Positions 25,028 to 33,188 of a stretch of 64,000 bases of DNA are shown here, in pieces. Under the pieces are notes generated by a model. The model was given only the letters and a program-made list of their open reading frames with translations, was not told the origin of the DNA and did not search any database. Each line of letters starts with the position of its first letter. Within the stretch, counting starts at the first letter, position 1. The stretch is taken from the NCBI RefSeq assembly GCF_001612765.1, contig NZ_BDBB01000043.1, forward strand, positions 1-64,000. The letters run 5' to 3'. The translations under genes were made by a program, and so were the position numbers. This DNA comes from Nocardia arthritidis NBRC 100137 (lineage in GTDB: Bacteria > Actinomycetota > Actinomycetes > Mycobacteriales > Mycobacteriaceae).

Positions 25028-27241
25028 TCAAGCGGTCGGCGCGGGCTCACGCTCACTCACACCGACCTGCTCCCCGGAATCGACCGACGCCCGCGTCACC
25101 GCCACCCAGGTGTTGTTCACCGCCGCCGTCCCCGAAAACGTGTCCGTCAACGCCGGGTCGTGCAGCAGGTTCACATTCGCCCCCGGCAACGACGCCGCCA
25201 CCGTCCACCCGACACCCGGCTCCTGATGCCCCCACCCATGCGGAATCGCCACCGTCCCGACCCGGATGTCATCGCTCACCTCCACCGGCACCACGATCGA
25301 CCCGGTCCGCGAACGCACCGTCACCGGCTCACCGTCCCGCAACCCCCGCGCCGCGGCGTCCTCCGGATGCATCAGCGCCGTGCAGCGATCCCGCCCTTTC
25401 ACCATCGAAGGCACATTGTGCAACCACGAATTGTTGCTGCGCAGATGACGCCGACCGATCAACTTCAAGTCGTAGCCGTCGACCGGCGCGGTCACCGCCT
25501 TTCCGCGCTGCGCGTCCGTCAGGACCTCACGCGCGGCCGCCACGAAATCCTCCGGCGCCACCTGCACCTTCCGATCCTTCGTGCCGAGCAACGACCGCAA
25601 CCTCGGCCGCAACGGCCCCAAATCGATGCCGCCCGCCGCCGCACGCGCCTTACCCACGGTCAATCCCTTCCGACCCCGCCGCAACACCCCGTACGGACCC
25701 GCCGCAACCCCGAGCGCAGCGATCCGCACCGGGCTCACCCGATCGAACAACCCGTTCAACAGCCGCGCGGTGAACCGACGCGCGGGCAGCGGCACCACCT
25801 CGGTCACCAGCCGCGCCATGATCTGCCAATCCTCCAGCCCATCGGCGGGCGGCTCGAACACCCGCGCGTCGAAACGCAAGTTGTTGCGCACACTGAACAC
25901 CGGGAACAAGATGTTGACGTCCTCCCGCTCCAACGGTGAGATGGGCGGCAAGATGATGTCCGCGTGTCGCGTCGTCTCCGTGATGTACATGTCCACGGCC
26001 ACATAGAAATCCAGCGAATCCAGCGCCGCCCCCAGCCGGCCGCGCTGCGGCGTCGACAACACCGGATTCCCCGCATACGTGATCATCGCGCGGATCCGGC
26101 CCGGCCCGTCGGTCAGCATCTCCTCCGCCAGCGCCGCCACCGGCAACTCCGAACGAAACGACTTGTAGGTCCCGGAACTATCCGTCCACGCCCCGTACCC
26201 CACCGGCAGATACTTCGCATACCGCGGCGCATCGATCGGCGGCGTCGCGAACATCTGACCGCCCGCCCGATCCAGATTGCCCGTCACCGCGTTGATCGTG
26301 TTCACCAACCAATGCGTCAACGTACCGGTCACCTGCTGACACACCCCGATTCGCGCGTACAGCACCGCCGAGGACGCCGCCGCATGCTCCCTGGCGAGCC
26401 CGCGAATCGTCTCCGCGTCCACCCCCGCGTACACCGCCATCTGCTCCGGAGACGCCTCGGCCACCAGCGCACGCAACCGCTCCCAGCCGGTGCTCGACGC
26501 GCGAATCGCCTTCTCGTCGCACAGATCCTCGGCGACCAGCACATGCAACATCGCCAGCAGCAGATACACATCCCCGCCCGGCGCCACCGCGACGTGCTGA
26601 TCGGCCAGCCGCGCCGTCTCGGTCCGCCGCGGGTCGATCACCACGACCTTCCCGCCACGCCGCCGCACATCCCGGATCCGCTGCTTCGCATTCGGCATGG
26701 TGGTCACCGACCCGTTCGACACCGCCGGGTTCGCGCCCAGAATCACCAGCCGATCGGTGCGATCGATGTCGGCCACTGGCATCAGCACATTCGAGCCGAA
26801 CATTCGCCACGCGACGAACTCCTGCGGGAACTGATCGATCGACGAGGCCGAGAAGAAGTTCCGCGTCATCAGGACCGACCGCAGCAGCACCGCGTACAAC
26901 ACCGACGAACTATGGGCCGCCGGATTACCGAGATACATGCCGACCGCGCTGTTCCCGTGCTCGCGACGCACCCGCCGCAACCGCCGCCCGATCTCGCGGA
27001 ACGCCTCGTCCCATCCGATCGGCTCGAACGACGAACCCACCCGCCGCACCGGCGTACGCAACCGATCCGGGTCATGGTGCAAACCGCCCATCGCCGTCGC
27101 CTTCGGGCAGATGTACCCCTTCGACAGCACGTCCTGCGGATTGCCCTCGATCCGCGTCACCTGGTCATCGGAGACCGTGACGAGAATTCCGCAGTGCGCC
27201 TCACACAACGTGCACTGCCGGGCAATGGTGGTAGCACTCAT
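25028..27241 (-). CDS. Molybdopterin-dependent oxidoreductase with [4Fe-4S] cluster
   Basis: Cytoplasmic enzyme of 737 residues in the DMSO-reductase family. The cluster motif is Cys10, Cys13, Cys17 and Cys45 (RQCTLCEAHCG ... GYICPKA), with the next lysine conserved as in formate dehydrogenases and assimilatory nitrate reductases. The molybdenum ligand region FFSASSIDQFPQEFVAWRMFG has no Cys or SeCys, so Ser or Asp may bind the metal. The C-terminal dinucleotide-binding domain ends VAIPHGWGHQEPGVGWTVAASLPGANVN. No Tat signal, so cytoplasmic. Substrate unknown. ATG 27241 has TAGCCT 7 nt upstream, the leaderless pattern. Confidence 0.9.
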   Translation of the reverse strand: MSATTIARQCTLCEAHCGILVTVSDDQVTRIEGNPQDVLSKGYICPKATAMGGLHHDPDRLRTPVRRVGSSFEPIGWDEAFREIGRRLRRVRREHGNSAVGMYLGNPAAHSSSVLYAVLLRSVLMTRNFFSASSIDQFPQEFVAWRMFGSNVLMPVADIDRTDRLVILGANPAVSNGSVTTMPNAKQRIRDVRRRGGKVVVIDPRRTETARLADQHVAVAPGGDVYLLLAMLHVLVAEDLCDEKAIRASSTGWERLRALVAEASPEQMAVYAGVDAETIRGLAREHAAASSAVLYARIGVCQQVTGTLTHWLVNTINAVTGNLDRAGGQMFATPPIDAPRYAKYLPVGYGAWTDSSGTYKSFRSELPVAALAEEMLTDGPGRIRAMITYAGNPVLSTPQRGRLGAALDSLDFYVAVDMYITETTRHADIILPPISPLEREDVNILFPVFSVRNNLRFDARVFEPPADGLEDWQIMARLVTEVVPLPARRFTARLLNGLFDRVSPVRIAALGVAAGPYGVLRRGRKGLTVGKARAAAGGIDLGPLRPRLRSLLGTKDRKVQVAPEDFVAAAREVLTDAQRGKAVTAPVDGYDLKLIGRRHLRSNNSWLHNVPSMVKGRDRCTALMHPEDAAARGLRDGEPVTVRSRTGSIVVPVEVSDDIRVGTVAIPHGWGHQEPGVGWTVAASLPGANVNLLHDPALTDTFSGTAAVNNTWVAVTRASVDSGEQVGVSEREPAPTA

Positions 27242-27272
27242 GTTCCACAGGCTAACCGGGGACACCACGTTC

Positions 27273-27288
27273 CGTACAGGGCTGTACG
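27273..27288. promoter_or_regulatory. Palindrome upstream of the molybdopterin enzyme gene
   Basis: CGTACAG-GG-CTGTACG is a perfect palindrome 31-47 nt upstream of the start codon, overlapping the expected -35 region of the leaderless promoter. Likely operator for an unidentified regulator. The rest of 27242-27567 holds no gene. Confidence 0.55.
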
Positions 27289-27567
27289 TAAGATTGACGA
27301 GCGCGCACGCGCCCGACACGCCCACCCGCCGCGCGCAATCCGGCGCTGCGCTCACGCTTCCGGGCGCACGCCCTACTTTCCCCGCCGCACAGACCATTTC
27401 GGACGTCCACAGGCCTCATGATCACGCTGTCCGATCGGCCGATGACCTCTCGGCTCCGAGCTGAACGATCCACGCGGGCGAGCATCCGACCCAATTCGCG
27501 CCGCCGCGACTCGGCTCCAGGACACCCGCCGACGACGCGACACTGCTAGGCATGGACGGGCCCTTCC

Positions 27568-27604
27568 CTCAGCATTAATCGTCACTGTGACGATTAATGC
27601 TGAG
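27568..27604. repeat. Perfect 37-bp palindrome downstream of yczE-like gene
   Basis: Arms CTCAGCATTAATCGTCAC and its exact reverse complement flank a single central T. As RNA it could fold into a 17-bp stem, so it may terminate the yczE-like transcript; as DNA it is a long symmetric site. Its core CGTCAC-T-GTGACG recurs at 28393-28405 on the other side of the gene. It is much richer in AT than the surroundings. Confidence 0.8.
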
Positions 27605-27637
27605 TTTCGAGAGGGAATCAAGAGGGGAGAAGACGAG

Positions 27638-28321
27638 CTACGCCGTCGGCACCTCAGCGACCCCACGGGTGACAGGCGCCGGCTTCGCCGCCGCGAATCC
27701 CGGCAGGAATCGGTTCACCACGGGAATCATCAGGTGAATCAGTGGGCCGATCCCGAAGGCGTACACCAGCGTTCCGATGCCGACGCTGCCGCCGAGAACG
27801 AACCCCGTCGTCAACACGGCCACCTCGATCGCCGTGCGCACCATCCACACCGATCGCCCGGTTCGCCGAACCAGTCCAGTCATCAGTCCATCGCGCGGGC
27901 CCGGCCCCATGCCCGCGCCGATGTACAACACACTCGCCACCGCGTTGAGCACCACGGCGGCCCCCATGGCGGCGACCCGCACCGCGAGCAGATCCCACGA
28001 CGGCAGCCACGCGAGCCCGGCATCGACCGACACGGCGATCACCACGACATTGCTCACCGTGCCCAAGCCGGGCATCTGCCGCAGCGGAATCCAGGCCAGC
28101 AGCACCGCGACACCGGTAACCGCCGTGACGGCACCGAAACTGATCGGCACATGCCGCGCCACGCCTTGATGGAACACATCCCACGGATCCAGTCCGAGCT
28201 CCGCCCTGACCATGACGGCCATCGAGAACCCGTACAACCACAATCCGACATACAACGCGATCAACCGACGAACCAGCACCGACTCAGCCTGCCCGCAACT
28301 GGACACCACAACCAGAGCCAA
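27638..28321 (-). CDS. YczE/YyaS/YitT-family membrane protein
   Basis: Integral membrane protein with about five hydrophobic helices in 227 residues. The pattern VMVRAELGLDPWDVFHQGVA near residues 35-55, and MGPGPRDGLMTGLVRRTG near 140, are the repeated GLxPWD / GPRDGL signatures of the YczE family. In other bacteria yczE is controlled by the MocR-type regulator YczR; no such regulator gene lies nearby. Function unknown. The start is uncertain: TTG 28321 follows a stop codon directly; GTG 28279 is a good alternative. The gene is bracketed by two palindromes with the same core. Confidence 0.8.
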   Translation of the reverse strand: MALVVVSSCGQAESVLVRRLIALYVGLWLYGFSMAVMVRAELGLDPWDVFHQGVARHVPISFGAVTAVTGVAVLLAWIPLRQMPGLGTVSNVVVIAVSVDAGLAWLPSWDLLAVRVAAMGAAVVLNAVASVLYIGAGMGPGPRDGLMTGLVRRTGRSVWMVRTAIEVAVLTTGFVLGGSVGIGTLVYAFGIGPLIHLMIPVVNRFLPGFAAAKPAPVTRGVAEVPTA

Positions 28322-28392
28322 TCACCGATCACTGGACCTCGCAACAACAGCCACCGAAGTCATCCGTAGGTTTTTCTCCGAGCACCCCAATT

Positions 28393-28405
28393 CGTCACTG
28401 TGACG
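28393..28405. promoter_or_regulatory. CGTCAC-T-GTGACG palindrome upstream of yczE-like gene
   Basis: Same 13-bp core as the 37-bp palindrome at 27568-27604. One flank (CTGAGGATAAA on the minus strand) also resembles an arm of that palindrome. It lies about 72 nt upstream of the earliest start of the gene, a fitting operator position. Confidence 0.6.
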
Positions 28406-28735
28406 TTTATCCTCAGACGGAAATCTAGACCAGGGGAGCTCACTCTAGGGAAAACCCAAGATTCACCAACTAAGCCGAGAATCACCGGAAAATTTCCACT
28501 AAGCGGACAAACGCGCCAAGAGGGTTAGACGGCCCGCGACGCACACCGACCACCCGAGAGCCCAGACCCAACCCGACAAGGGCCGCCCGCGCATCAAACG
28601 CGTACCGAGCCAGCGACATACTGCGACAAGCCGCCCCACGACCTGCGCCGAATTTCCGCCGATAATCAACATTATGTCAACTAGAGTGTTGCCCGGTGCC
28701 TCCGGACTCCTCCGAATTCAACCTCGGATTCCGGG

Positions 28736-28776
28736 CTCGGCACCGGACCCAACCCCGAACATGGTCCGGTGCCGAG
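28736..28776. terminator. Terminator hairpin of the MetE-like gene
   Basis: CTCGGCACCGGACC and GGTCCGGTGCCGAG are exact reverse complements (14 bp) around a 13-nt loop, just after the end of the minus-strand gene at 28787. On the plus strand it is followed by TTTT. Confidence 0.65.
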
Positions 28777-28786
28777 GTTTTCGGAC

Positions 28787-29821
28787 TCAGGCCAAGATCT
28801 CCGCCAGTTCCGCGTGCAGATCGAACAAGGCGGGAATCTGATCCGCCGGTCGGCGTCCCATACCACACTCGGTGGCGATGCCGAACGCGGCGACCGTCGA
28901 ACGGGCGGCTTCGATGCGCCCCAGCGCGCCCGCACGGCCGTCGGTGGCGTGCACCAGGCCCAGGTACAGGTCCGTTTCCGGCGCGAGGACGAGGTCGGCG
29001 AGGGGCTTGAAATAGGCGGCGTCGGTACGCGAGCGTGGGACCGGCAGGTGGAGCCAGTTGACCGGCCGGTCCAGCCCGGCCAGGATCCGGCCGGCGACCG
29101 CCGCGAGCCGGCTGGTGTCGGTGGGCTCCGCGAAATGACGGTGACCGAAATCGCCGTAGCAGAGGTGGTAGCCGAGTTCGACCGCTTCGGGCACCGCGGC
29201 CCCCAGCCGGACGAGCCGCTGCCCCACTTCGTCGAGCTGCGTCGGGTAGTCCGACCCGAACCAAGAAGGAAAGATCCCCTCGAAGATGGCGAATTCGACC
29301 GCCGCATCCCATTGCACCGCGAGGTCTTCAGCCGGGATCGCGGCGACGATAGCGGCGAGTTCTTCCAGCAGACGCGCCTCGTATCTGCGTTCCAACTCCC
29401 CCTGCGGCCCCGCGACGAACGCACCGATCACCGCGATAGGCGTCGGCAAGCTCACCTGGAACCGGATGCCCGTCGGAATGGTCCCCTCCTCGCGCAGCTG
29501 CCGGAACACTTGCCAGGATTCCAGGGCCGCCTCCGCGTAACCCAACGGACCGAAGTCGATCGACGCCGCGTTCACGCCGGGCTTGGGCTGCACCCGTTCG
29601 CTCGGCCCGTACTCCGGGCTGGGCGGCGGAACCGTTTCCAGGTCGGGATGCGCCTGCATCTTCGGCAGCTGCCACACCACCCAGTTGTCCCGGATCCCGG
29701 TCTCACCATCCGGGATGCGTTTCAAGTGCGGCCCGATCCGCCGCGCCGCTTCAGAGAAGACCGTCCGCGCGTCCGTCAACGGGACACTGCCGCACAGATG
29801 AACTCCGCGACCCTCACCCAC
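28787..29821 (-). CDS. MetE-like (UROD/MetE fold) protein, putative zinc methyltransferase
   Basis: A 344-residue protein resembling the C-terminal catalytic barrel of cobalamin-independent methionine synthase. The start has HLCGSVPLTDARTVF and IPDGETGIRDNW. Zinc-type ligands appear as H-x-C, His219 and Cys221 in GYHLCYGDFGHRHF, and Cys319 in ATECGMGRR, the counterpart of NPDCGLKTR in MetE. The glutamate ligand is not certain. Methyl transfer to a thiol is therefore inferred; the natural substrate is unknown and the folate-binding N-domain of MetE is absent. The GTG at 29821 has AGGAGG 5 nt upstream. Confidence 0.75.
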   Translation of the reverse strand: MGEGRGVHLCGSVPLTDARTVFSEAARRIGPHLKRIPDGETGIRDNWVVWQLPKMQAHPDLETVPPPSPEYGPSERVQPKPGVNAASIDFGPLGYAEAALESWQVFRQLREEGTIPTGIRFQVSLPTPIAVIGAFVAGPQGELERRYEARLLEELAAIVAAIPAEDLAVQWDAAVEFAIFEGIFPSWFGSDYPTQLDEVGQRLVRLGAAVPEAVELGYHLCYGDFGHRHFAEPTDTSRLAAVAGRILAGLDRPVNWLHLPVPRSRTDAAYFKPLADLVLAPETDLYLGLVHATDGRAGALGRIEAARSTVAAFGIATECGMGRRPADQIPALFDLHAELAEILA

Positions 29822-30204
29822 CGCAACCTCCTACACATGGCTTGCCGCTGATCGAGCCGACCTGCTCGAACCAGATATTTGCCACACACCATCCCCGAGA
29901 CTCGGAGCCGGAGCGGGCAATCGCTCAGGTCGTACTACGCGATGCAGCGTAGGCGCGCACCGACGGCCCAGATCCCCAACAATGGGAAACAACCAGCGAT
30001 CGGTTCACTGGCCCGATACCGGTAAGGCAACCCCGCTGTCCCCCGGGCCCAACGAATCGTTCAGGGTCTTGCCGAACATGCTGTCGGGCAACAAAAATCA
30101 CGACATGACGGTCGAACCTCCGGCGGTCACCGCTGTACGCCATTCGCCGACCCCGGCATTCCGGGCCGCTCAGGAGGTTGTGTCCCATCTGCGAACTACT
30201 CGTC
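29822..30204. other. Intergenic region without a supported gene
   Basis: About 380 bases between divergent genes. Frames are open on both strands but carry no recognised family motif. A strong AGGAGG stands at 30172-30177, see the kinase entry. Confidence 0.5.
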
Positions 30205-30729
30205 ATGGTCAACGGCCTGCCCGGCTCCGGGAAGTCGACATTGGCCGCGCCGCTGGCACGGGAACTCGGCGCGCACTTGATCTCCAAAGACCCCATCAAG
30301 GAGGCGCTGGGCTCCGGGCTCGACGACACCACTGTGCTGCCGAACATCGGCGCGATCGCGATGGAGGCAGGGTGGGCGCTCGCCGCCGCACTACCCGGCG
30401 TCGTCCTGGTGGACTCCTGGTGGTTCAAGCCGCGCGACGCGCGCTATGCCGCCGCCGGGATCGCGACTACCGGCGCCACACGCGCCGTTGAGGTCTGGTG
30501 CGCGGTGCCACCCGAGGTTGCCCGTGCGCGATTTCGTGGCCGCACGCGCGCCGATCTCTACCAGGATGACGCGCATTTGGCCCAGGATTGGGACCGATGG
30601 GCGCGATTGGCCGAACCCCTCGCACTCGCTCCGGTCGTCACCGTCGACACCACCGCTCCGATCGACTGTCCGGAACTCGCCTGCCGGGTGATGGCCGCGG
30701 CGACAGTCGCCATCGGCGACGTCCTCTAA
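30205..30729 (+). CDS. P-loop kinase / AAA-family small ATPase
   Basis: A protein of 174 residues with Walker A GLPGSGKST (residues 4-12), a P-loop kinase pattern LISKDPIKEALGSGL as in adenylylsulfate/gluconate-type or zeta-toxin-like kinases, VVLVDSWWFKPRD as the Walker-B-like acid strand, and an Arg-rich lid ARARFRGRTR. Phosphotransfer to a small molecule is inferred. Start unresolved: AGGAGG at 30172-30177 touches the in-frame TTG at 30178, too close for normal use; ATG 30205 is the first clear start but lies 27 nt from it. Alone on the plus strand between unrelated genes. Confidence 0.75.
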   Translation: MVNGLPGSGKSTLAAPLARELGAHLISKDPIKEALGSGLDDTTVLPNIGAIAMEAGWALAAALPGVVLVDSWWFKPRDARYAAAGIATTGATRAVEVWCAVPPEVARARFRGRTRADLYQDDAHLAQDWDRWARLAEPLALAPVVTVDTTAPIDCPELACRVMAAATVAIGDVL

Positions 30730-31107
30730 CGACATAATCTGCTGTAGTCCGGACTGCCCTGAGACTCTCCGGCTCGTGGTTATCCTTGGCTCTATGCCGT
30801 TTTGGATGGGTTGATGATTTTCGGGTGTGTGCGCTGATGGGTGTTATGTGACGCATATATAGATACGCATAGGAGCGTACCGGAATATTTATTGGCTCGG
30901 CAGTATGCGGAACCTTGATGAAACAGTCAGCGACCGATCAGCTTCGGCGGCGGCTTGCCACATCTTCGCACCTGAGATTCATGCGCGCCGACCCGCACCA
31001 GCACTCCCCTATTCCATTACGGACGAGGAAGGCCCCCGAACCAGCCTGCTCCCCCGCGCAACAACGGCATTCGCGAACCCAGAGCAAGCTGAACTAACGT
31101 TCGAATG
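30730..31107. other. AT-rich intergenic region with spaced direct repeats
   Basis: ACGCATA occurs at 30851-30857 and 30865-30871, exactly 14 nt apart, within an AT-rich patch (about 30840-30895). An open frame at 30905-31108 lacks supporting signals. TAACGT at 31095-31100 lies 7 nt before the ATG at 31108. Confidence 0.5.
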
Positions 31108-31824
31108 ATGCTTGGACATTCACATGCGACCAGTGGCGCGTTGGCCTGGTCGGCGGCAGCGGCGACGTTGCCGGTAACGATCTTGACGTTTCCGACGCTC
31201 CAGGATGCGACGGGACATCTCGGCACCGTCGATCTGCTGCTGGGGGTCTTCCTCACCGCCGGGGCGGCATTGCTGCCCGATGCGGACCATCCCCAGGGCA
31301 CGATCTCGCACGCCCTCGGTCCGATCACGCACACTGCGTGCAAGCTGATCTCCTGGGTCTCGGGCGGCCATCGCGGCGCCACCCACTCCTTGGCATTCGT
31401 CGCGGCCGTCGCGTATGGCACGTGGGCCGGCGAGCACTGGCTCGGACGCTGGTTCACCCTGAGCCTGGTCTTCTTCCTTCTGGCCCTGGCCGTGCGCGCG
31501 CTGCATCTGTGCCCCTCCGGCAACAACTTCAAGGCGTGGGGTCCGATCGTGGCGCTCGCCTCCGCGGGCACCTTCGCGATGGAGCATTGGATCGCCGACA
31601 AGCCAGTCTGGCTGCCGTTCGCGGTGGGACTGGGCGCGCTGGCTCACCTGATCGGCGACTGCCTCACCGATCGTGGCTGCCGCCTGTTCTGGCCCTTCGG
31701 CCTCCGCGTCAGCCTCCCCATCATCGATCGCACCGGGAACAAGGTCGAAACGTTCATCGTGGCCCCATTGTTCACGCTCGGCACACTGGCCATCCTCTGG
31801 TACACCATCACGCACCAGCCCTGA
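31108..31824 (+). CDS. YdjM/DUF457-type membrane-bound metal-dependent hydrolase
   Basis: Membrane protein of about 238 residues with four to five helices. Conserved metal-type residues are GHSHATSGA at the start, LLPDADHPQGTISH, GGHRGATHSLAF and AHLIGDCLTDRGCRLFWPF, the pattern of the LexA-binding inner-membrane (YdjM-like) putative hydrolases. Substrate unknown. ATG 31108 is preferred over ATG 31105 because TAACGT lies exactly 7 nt before it and there is no Shine-Dalgarno. Confidence 0.85.
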   Translation: MLGHSHATSGALAWSAAAATLPVTILTFPTLQDATGHLGTVDLLLGVFLTAGAALLPDADHPQGTISHALGPITHTACKLISWVSGGHRGATHSLAFVAAVAYGTWAGEHWLGRWFTLSLVFFLLALAVRALHLCPSGNNFKAWGPIVALASAGTFAMEHWIADKPVWLPFAVGLGALAHLIGDCLTDRGCRLFWPFGLRVSLPIIDRTGNKVETFIVAPLFTLGTLAILWYTITHQP

Positions 31825-32143
31825 TACCTCCGCGCTGCTGTCCAGGCACTCCCTGTCCCGGCTCCGGCGAGGTAGCCGCGACGAACGCTCGACAGCAGCG
31901 CGGCCCCGGGCGAACCAGATCACTTCGTGTTGCCCGCAGCCGATCCTGTTTCGTCGACCCTCTCTCCCTCCTTGCTGTTTTGGGATGTTCCCGAGGTTGG
32001 TCGTCGGGTGAATGATGTAATATATAGTTTGATGCGCATATCTACGTAAGGAGATATTTTTTGCGGACCGACCAGTCCTCCCTGGTTCCCGCCCGGCCTC
32101 GTTTCTCCCAGGAACAACGCACTCCCCCGGCTACCCTGATGCC
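31825..32143. other. Intergenic region with AT-rich hairpin
   Basis: About 320 bases. At 32038-32057 ATATCT pairs with AGATAT around an 8-nt loop containing AAGG, followed by six T residues, so it could be an intrinsic terminator or could hide the AAGGAG site that precedes a TTG at 32061. TACCCT at 32132-32137 is the likely -10 of the next gene. Confidence 0.5.
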
Positions 32144-33142
32144 ATGCTCGCCTCGACCATGCAGCCGCAGCGGTGGACGCCGGCCCCCTCCCCTGCTCGG
32201 GCACGGCAAAGCCGCAGTACGCCTCCCCTTCCGGGCGTACGGCGTCTCGAATTGCCCGGCGCCGGGCCGGAGGATGTGGCGCTCTCCCCCGGCGGCAGGA
32301 TCATCGCGGGGGTAGCCGACGGTGCGATTCTCAGCATCAATCCGGCGACCGGTGACGTACGAGAACTCGCGAACACCGGCGGCCGCCCGCTCGGTCTGCA
32401 TGCCGACACCGATGGACGTCTGCTGATCTGCGATTTCGAGCGTGGACTGTTGGAGCTGGACACTTCGGGCGTGCTGACTGTACTGGTGGACGAGATCGAC
32501 GGGGAGCCACTCCGATTCGCCAGCAATGTCGTGCGCGATGCCGACGGCACGATCTACTTCTCCGCATCGTCGCGCCGGTACTCACTCGACGAGTACATGG
32601 GTGACATCCTGGAGCACTCCGGTACCGGTCGCTTGTTCCGCCGAGATCCCGCGGGCAAGGTGGAAACGCTCATTCACGATCTGCAGTTCGCCAACGGCGT
32701 CGTCCTCGCGCCAGATCGTTCCAGTGTCGTCGTCGCGGAGACCGGCGGCTACCGGCTCACGCGCTATTGGCTCACCGGCCCGAAGGCGGGCACGCAGGAA
32801 CGGATGATCGAGAATCTGCCGGGATTCCCCGACAATCTGGGACTCGGCAGCGACGGCCTGATCTGGATCACCCTTCCTTCTCCGCGAAATCCGTTGCTGG
32901 ACCACCTCCTTCCACTGCCGGGGATTCTGCGGCGCATCGTGTGGATGCTGCCGGAGTGGGTGCAGCCGAAGCCGGCGCGAACGGTGTGGGTGATGGCGGT
33001 CGATTTCGAAGGTGAAGTCGTGCACGACCTCCAGATGGAGGGCACTGATTATTCGATGGTGACCGGTGTGGTCGAGCAAGACGGCGTGCTGTATTTGGGC
33101 AGCCTCCGTGAGCGGGCGGTGGCCGTGTCGCGCGTGCCGTAG
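32144..33142 (+). CDS. SMP-30/gluconolactonase-like beta-propeller protein
   Basis: A 332-residue six-bladed propeller related to SMP-30 lactonases and strictosidine-synthase-like hydrolases. Repeats include GPEDVALSPGGRIIAG, RPLGLHADTDGRLLICD, FASNVVRDADGTIYFSASS, LQFANGVVLAPDRSSVVVAET, FPDNLGLGSDGLIWI. The metal residues of SMP-30 correspond to Glu in GPEDV, Asn in FASNVV or FANGV, and Asp in FPDNLG. YSLDEYMGDILEHSGTGRL is typical of the strictosidine-synthase-like subgroup. Lactone hydrolysis is inferred. The ATG at 32144 has TACCCT 6 nt upstream. Confidence 0.85.
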   Translation: MLASTMQPQRWTPAPSPARARQSRSTPPLPGVRRLELPGAGPEDVALSPGGRIIAGVADGAILSINPATGDVRELANTGGRPLGLHADTDGRLLICDFERGLLELDTSGVLTVLVDEIDGEPLRFASNVVRDADGTIYFSASSRRYSLDEYMGDILEHSGTGRLFRRDPAGKVETLIHDLQFANGVVLAPDRSSVVVAETGGYRLTRYWLTGPKAGTQERMIENLPGFPDNLGLGSDGLIWITLPSPRNPLLDHLLPLPGILRRIVWMLPEWVQPKPARTVWVMAVDFEGEVVHDLQMEGTDYSMVTGVVEQDGVLYLGSLRERAVAVSRVP

Positions 33143-33188
33143 GACTCCTCCGCCCCAACTTTTCAGTGCACATTTGTACACTCATGCC

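Larger units (their letters stand above)
28322..28786. other. AT-richer intergenic stretch
   Basis: About 460 bases without a supported gene. It contains the 28393 palindrome, then a segment (about 28420-28560) clearly less GC-rich than the flanks, and a terminator hairpin near 28736-28776. Confidence 0.6.

Noticed and set aside
29982..30491. 169-codon frame overlapping the P-loop kinase start
   Set aside because: Different frame from the kinase; no motif and poor codon bias compared with the kinase frame.
30905..31108. 67-codon frame before the YdjM-like gene
   Set aside because: No ribosome site, no conserved motif; overlaps the likely promoter of the next gene.
32061..32315. 84-codon TTG frame after AAGGAG in the AT-rich hairpin
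   Set aside because: Overlaps the SMP-30-like gene in another frame and has proline/arginine-rich random sequence; the AAGGAG may be chance.
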